Source of the DNA: Streptomyces ficellus
GTDB taxonomy: Bacteria > Actinomycetota > Actinomycetes > Streptomycetales > Streptomycetaceae
Direction of reading: 5' to 3'
Assembly (NCBI RefSeq): GCF_030406405.1
Contig: NZ_JAUEPL010000012.1
Coordinates: 60,402-124,401 of the forward strand
Length of the DNA stretch: 64,000 nt
Shown here: piece after piece, positions 60,482-64,000 of the stretch
How positions within the stretch are numbered: position 1 is the stretch's first letter
Layout: each line of letters starts with the position of its first letter
Notes under the pieces: model-generated
The model's input: only the letters and a program-made list of their open reading frames with translations
What the model was told of the DNA's origin: nothing
Databases searched by the model: none
Made by a program: the position numbers and the translations under genes

Positions 60482-61615
60482 GTGAGTTCCCCAGATCCGC
60501 AGGTTCGCGCAACGCACAGCGCTGAAGTTCGCCACAGGCGAAACAACTCAACCCAGTCCGCAGGCCGCCGCCCCGTCGTCGCGGTCACCGGTGCCGCGGC
60601 CGGCGTCGGTGAGCTGCTGACCCGGCGCCTCGCCGCCTCCGAGGAGGTCAAGCAGGTCATCGCCATCGACGAGCGCCGCGGTGAGGTCCCCGAGGCCCAC
60701 TGGCACATCCTGGACGTGCGCGATCCGGCCATCGCCGAGAAGCTGCGGGGCGCGGACGTCGTCGTGCACCTGGCGCTCGACCTGGACCTGGAGACCGACG
60801 CGGCCGCCCGCACCGCGTACAACGTACGCGGCACCCAGACCGTGCTGACCGCCGCCGCGGCCGCCGGTGTCCACCGGGTCGTGCTGTGCACCTCCGCGAT
60901 GGTGTACGGGGCGCTGCCCGACAACGACATCCCGCTGTCCGAGGACGCCGAGCTGCGGGCCACGGCCGAGGCCACCGGTGTCGGCGACCTGCTGGAGATC
61001 GAGCGCCTGGCCCGCCGCGCGCCCCGTGCGCACCCCGGCCTGAACGTCACCGTCGTACGGCCCGCCGTCCTGGTGGGCGGTACGGACACGGCGCTGACCC
61101 GGTACTTCGAGTCGCCCCGGCTGCTGGTGGTCGCCGGGTCGCGTCCGGCCTGGCAGTTCTGCCATGTCGAGGACCTGGTCAGCGCGCTGGAGTACGCGGC
61201 GCTGGAGAAGGTCGAGGGCGAGTTCGCGGTCGGCTGCGACGGCTGGCTGGAGCAGGAGGAGGTCGAGGAGCTGAGCGGTATCCGGCGCATGGAGCTGCCC
61301 TCCGCGGTGGCGCTGGGCGCGGCGGCCCGGCTGCACCGGATCGGCCTCACCCCGTCGCCGGCCGGTGACCTCGCGTACACGATGCACCCGTGGGTGGTCA
61401 GCGTTGGGCGCCTGCACGACGCCGGCTGGCGGCCGCAGTGGACCAACGAGGAGGTGCTCGCCGCGCTCCTGGAGGAGGTGGAGGGCCGCCACACGGTCGC
61501 GGGTCGCCGCCTGGGGCGCAAGGACGCCACCGCGGCGGGCGCAGCGGGCGCGACGGTCGCCCTGCTCGGCACGGCCGCGCTGGTACGCCGGGCCCGCAAG
61601 CGGCGCGGCCTGTAG
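60482..61615 (+). CDS. NAD-dependent epimerase/reductase (SDR) family protein
   Basis: 377 residues. Nucleotide site AVTGAAAGVGELLTRRL (GxxGxxG), VVHLALDLDLETD, and a Ser-Tyr region CTSAMVYGALP with a separate active-site helix that lacks a clear YxxxK (ATGVGDLLEIERLA follows instead). The C-terminus has a hydrophobic stretch (AAGAAGATVALLGTAALV) before a basic end, suggesting membrane contact. Sequence family: extended SDR. Without YxxxK, redox catalysis is uncertain. GTG 60482 has GGAGACGCCC upstream. It diverges from the Zincin_2 gene. Confidence 0.8.
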   Translation: MSSPDPQVRATHSAEVRHRRNNSTQSAGRRPVVAVTGAAAGVGELLTRRLAASEEVKQVIAIDERRGEVPEAHWHILDVRDPAIAEKLRGADVVVHLALDLDLETDAAARTAYNVRGTQTVLTAAAAAGVHRVVLCTSAMVYGALPDNDIPLSEDAELRATAEATGVGDLLEIERLARRAPRAHPGLNVTVVRPAVLVGGTDTALTRYFESPRLLVVAGSRPAWQFCHVEDLVSALEYAALEKVEGEFAVGCDGWLEQEEVEELSGIRRMELPSAVALGAAARLHRIGLTPSPAGDLAYTMHPWVVSVGRLHDAGWRPQWTNEEVLAALLEEVEGRHTVAGRRLGRKDATAAGAAGATVALLGTAALVRRARKRRGL

Positions 61616-61707
61616 GAGGCGGCCTGTAGGAGGCTCCAACGCGCGCGTGGGCGGGCAGGTCGAAAACGCTATTCCGGATGTCAGTGCCGTACGGCACGAT
61701 GGGCGGC

Positions 61708-62169
61708 ATGGCACCCACGTACGACCACCCCGGCGAGCGCGCGGCGGCGGACCCGATCCGGCTGCTGGCGATACGCGACACCGCGCTCTCCCTCGACGAG
61801 GTCTTCCGCGCGGTCGGCGACGACTCGGCCGGAGGCACCGCGCTCTTCGTGGGCACCGTGCGCGACCACGACGGTGGCGCCGACGTCGACGCCCTCGGGT
61901 ACTCCAGCCACCCCACGGCCGAGGCCGAGCTGCGGCGGGTGGCCGAGAAGGTCGTCGCCGACTTTCCGGTACGCGCGCTGGCGGCCGTGCACCGGGTGGG
62001 CGACCTGGCCGTCGGCGACCTGGCCGTCGTCGTGGCCGTGTCGTGCCCGCACCGCGCGGAGGCCTTCGCGGCCTGCCGCAAGCTGATAGACGACCTCAAG
62101 CACGAGGTGCCGATCTGGAAGCACCAGCGCTTCTCGGACGGCACGGAGGAGTGGGTCGGCGCCTGCTGA
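61708..62169 (+). CDS. moaE: Molybdopterin synthase large subunit MoaE
   Basis: 153 residues. Landmarks: GGTALFVGTVRDHDGG, SHPTAEAELRRVAEKV, AVHRVGDLAVGDLAVVVAVS, and the terminal PIWKHQRFSDGTEEWV with the catalytic Lys (KHQ) of MoaE. Together with the small subunit MoaD it inserts two sulfurs into the cPMP ring. MoaD is not in the window. moeZ, which sulfurates MoaD, lies far upstream. ATG 61708 is chosen; ATG 61678 would add 10 residues. Confidence 0.93.
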   Translation: MAPTYDHPGERAAADPIRLLAIRDTALSLDEVFRAVGDDSAGGTALFVGTVRDHDGGADVDALGYSSHPTAEAELRRVAEKVVADFPVRALAAVHRVGDLAVGDLAVVVAVSCPHRAEAFAACRKLIDDLKHEVPIWKHQRFSDGTEEWVGAC

Positions 62170-62353
62170 GCGGACCCGGACGGTGGCTCCGAACGGTGGC
62201 CTCGAACGGTTGGCCCGGACGGTGGACCCGGACGGTGGTCAAGCGTCCGATTTGCGTAACCGGACCCCTGGCGTGAGCGTTGAACCTACGGATCGTTAAT
62301 CTGCTGATCAGTCGGTCGCGTGGCGCTCGGCGCTAAGGGGACGGGAGGTCGTG
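62170..62353. promoter_or_regulatory. Gap with GGACGGTGG repeats before the 56-aa membrane protein
   Basis: Several echoes of CGGACGGTGG / CGAACGGTGG lie between 62170 and 62240. The right part (62245-62340) is richer in A/T and includes GGATCGTTAATCTG and TTGCGT, so it probably holds the promoter of the small membrane protein. No gene is seen. Confidence 0.4.
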
Positions 62354-62524
62354 ATGGCAGTTCTGACCTGGTTGCTGATTCCGCTGTTCGCTGCCATCGG
62401 GGCCGCGATATGGGGCAGCTGGGCCTCGCGTGACCGGACCACCGGCGATGTGGCGGAGCTGGCCGGTTACGCCCGATTCCGCGAGGTGATGGAGCGGTCC
62501 GACTCCGGCAGCGGCCCGGCCTGA
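62354..62524 (+). CDS. Small membrane protein, 56 aa
   Basis: ATG 62354 has GGGAGG 6 nt upstream. It reads one membrane helix (LTWLLIPLFAAIGAAIWGSW, about residues 4-23), then a charged tail with AELAGYARFREVMERSD and ends GSGPA. The clear ribosome site and amphipathic tail support a real gene. The next gene, the PDZ-Lon protease, starts 64 nt further. Function unknown. Confidence 0.75.
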   Translation: MAVLTWLLIPLFAAIGAAIWGSWASRDRTTGDVAELAGYARFREVMERSDSGSGPA

Positions 62525-62588
62525 CGCTCCCCCCCGTACGGACCGGCCCCAGGGGTGCACGGACACACGCGTCCCGTACTGTCGTTCC

Positions 62589-63677
62589 ATGCCACGCCGC
62601 ACTGCGACGATGCTCGCCTCCACCCTCGTCCTCATCGCGCTGCTCTGCGCAGGCGTGTTCTTTCCGGTGCCCTACTCGGAGATGAGCCCGGGGCCGACGG
62701 TCAACACTCTCGGCGAGGCGGACGGCGAGCCGGTGCTGCAGATCTCCGGCCACCAGACCTACCCCACGACCGGGCATCTCAATATGACGACGGTCAGGGT
62801 CACCGGGGCGGACTACAGGATGAACCTGGTCGAGGCGGTGTACGGGTGGCTCGCCCACGACAGTGTCGTGGTGCCCCACGAGACGCTCTACCCGAACGGC
62901 AAGACCGAGGAGCAGTCCACCCAGGAGAACGCCGAGGAGTTCAGCCAGTCCCAGGAGAGCGCCAAGGTCGCCGCGCTGCGGCAGCTCGGCATGCCGGTGG
63001 CGTCGCGCGTGGTCGTCGCCTCCGTACAGAAGGACAGCCCCGCCGAGGGCACCCTGCACGCCGGCGATGTGATCAAGGACGTGGACGGTACGGCGGTCAA
63101 GCAGCCGCAGGACGTGGCCAAGCTCGTCACCAAGCACAAGCCGGGCGAGCCCGTGACCTTCACCATCGTCCCGGCGAAGGAGGCGGAGGCCGCGGAGAAG
63201 GCGCGCCGGGAGCCCACCGCGACGCAGCGGGTCACCATCACCACCAAGAAGTCCGACGAGGGTGACCGCGCGATCGTCGGCATCAAGGCGGGCACCGATC
63301 ACACGTTCCCGTTCACGATCGATATCAAGCTGGCGGATGTGGGCGGCCCCAGTGCGGGCCTGATGTTCTCCCTGGGCATCGTCGACAAGCTGACCCGCGG
63401 TGATCTGACCGGCGGCAGGTTCGTCGCGGGCACCGGCACCATCGACGACGAGGGCAAGGTCGGCCCCATCGGCGGTATCGAGATGAAGCTGGTCGGCGCG
63501 CGGGACGCGGGCGCGAGGTACTTCCTGACGCCCGCCGACAACTGCGCCGCGGCGGCCTCCGACACTCCGGACGGCCTGACCCTGATCAAGGTCGGGACCA
63601 TCAAGGACGCCGTGAAGGCGCTGGAAAAGGTCCGCCAGGGCGCCACGACCGGCCTCCCCACCTGCTCGCCGAACTGA
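62589..63677 (+). CDS. YlbL-type PDZ-Lon (S16) membrane protease
   Basis: 362 residues. One N-terminal membrane segment (STLVLIALLCAGVFFPVP), then a PDZ domain (SVQKDSPAEGTLHAGDVIKD) and a C-terminal Lon-type protease domain with GGPSAGLMFSLGI (catalytic Ser) and GGIEMKLVGARDAG (catalytic Lys). This is the YlbL family, known in Bacillus as a checkpoint-recovery protease and widely kept in actinobacteria. Both dyad residues are present, so it should be active on the outer face. Confidence 0.93.
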   Translation: MPRRTATMLASTLVLIALLCAGVFFPVPYSEMSPGPTVNTLGEADGEPVLQISGHQTYPTTGHLNMTTVRVTGADYRMNLVEAVYGWLAHDSVVVPHETLYPNGKTEEQSTQENAEEFSQSQESAKVAALRQLGMPVASRVVVASVQKDSPAEGTLHAGDVIKDVDGTAVKQPQDVAKLVTKHKPGEPVTFTIVPAKEAEAAEKARREPTATQRVTITTKKSDEGDRAIVGIKAGTDHTFPFTIDIKLADVGGPSAGLMFSLGIVDKLTRGDLTGGRFVAGTGTIDDEGKVGPIGGIEMKLVGARDAGARYFLTPADNCAAAASDTPDGLTLIKVGTIKDAVKALEKVRQGATTGLPTCSPN

Positions 63678-63848
63678 GCGGAAAGACCGCTCGGCGCCCG
63701 GGCCACCGCGAGTGAAGCGGCGCCGGGCCGCCGCATGGCACAGCGACGCGCACCCCCAGCCCGCCGCCGTCGCGGGCCCGGCGAGCGAGCACACACGCCG
63801 CCACGCGCTCACACCGCGACGGGGCCCAGGGCCGCCGGCGGCGGCCAG

Positions 63849-64000
63849 CTCGTCCCCGGGCGCACCGCGACGCTCATCTCCCACGACCGGTTCTTCATCG
63901 AGCGGACGACGGACAGGACGTACGCGCTCCTCGGCGACGCCACGCTGCGCATGCTGCCGCGCGGTATCGACGAGTACCTGGAGCGGCGCCAGAGGATGAT
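63849..64000 (+). pseudogene. C-terminal remnant of an ABC-F ATPase, cut by window end
   Basis: A reading frame beginning about 63864 gives TATLISHDRFFIERTTDRTY, then LPRGIDEYLERRQRM at the edge. The H-loop LISHDRFF and the closing PxGxDEYLERR are the signature of the last part of ABC-F proteins. The frame is open back to the stop of the protease gene, but has no start, Walker A, signature or Walker B motif. It is either the broken end of a deleted gene or an artefact of the window edge; continuation beyond 64000 is not visible. Confidence 0.6.

Overview
The window is a high-GC actinobacterial chromosome segment, almost certainly Streptomyces. The evidence is near-saturating G/C at third codon positions, frequent GTG starts, 4-nt ATGA/GTGA overlaps between neighbouring genes, and marker genes such as moeZ, a paired adnA/adnB helicase-nuclease, mrx1, uvrD2, a WhiB7/WblC regulator, DUF3107, DUF3152 and Zincin_2 (DUF2342). 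I saw no rRNA, tRNA, CRISPR array or insertion sequence.

Layout. 1-8.4 kb holds housekeeping genes: an alpha/beta hydrolase cut by the window edge, a DEAD-box RNA helicase that probably starts at CTG, a ferritin-like protein, DUF3107, a TetR regulator, a second alpha/beta hydrolase and a DUF3152 protein with a complete metzincin motif. 8.5-13.4 kb is a four-gene polysaccharide operon: a PelF-type glycosyltransferase, a polytopic membrane protein, a sugar-nucleotide epimerase and a spherulin-4-type glycosidase. 13.4-21.3 kb carries moeZ, a TSUP permease with a TauD-type oxygenase, an S33 lipoprotein peptidase and a large membrane protein combining a kinase-like domain with an LPG-synthase-type membrane domain. 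21.4-31.8 kb carries an alkyltransferase-like protein, AdnA and AdnB for double-strand-break resection, an M20 peptidase and NudC.

The unusual part is 31.9-47.2 kb, between nudC and mrx1. Two divergent operons encode most of a Gram-positive type IV secretion machine. On the plus strand are a TcpC/VirB8-like protein, a small membrane protein, a TcpE/VirB3-like protein, VirB4, a VirB6-like channel protein, a second VirB8-like protein, a VirB1-like wall hydrolase and an accessory protein. On the minus strand a VirD4-type coupling protein is translationally coupled to a DUF4913-like protein, a 166-aa unknown, a protein carrying RelA/SpoT synthetase-like motifs, and then a beta-propeller lipoprotein. 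There is no relaxase, integrase or replication gene. I read the locus as a possible contact-dependent secretion system with a nucleotide-synthetase-type effector, or as a domesticated remnant of a conjugative element.

47.2-51.6 kb holds mrx1, uvrD2 and wblC. wblC has a WhiB7-type promoter, a 109-codon upstream reading frame and an intrinsic attenuator. 51.6-64 kb holds an AarF-type kinase, an orphan ThiF-like protein, a YgjP metallopeptidase, a TerD-AIM24 fusion followed by two AIM24 paralogues, a NUDIX hydrolase, a Zincin_2 protein that seems to have lost a catalytic His, an epimerase, MoaE, a 56-aa membrane protein, a PDZ-Lon protease, and at the edge what looks like the C-terminal remnant of an ABC-F ATPase.
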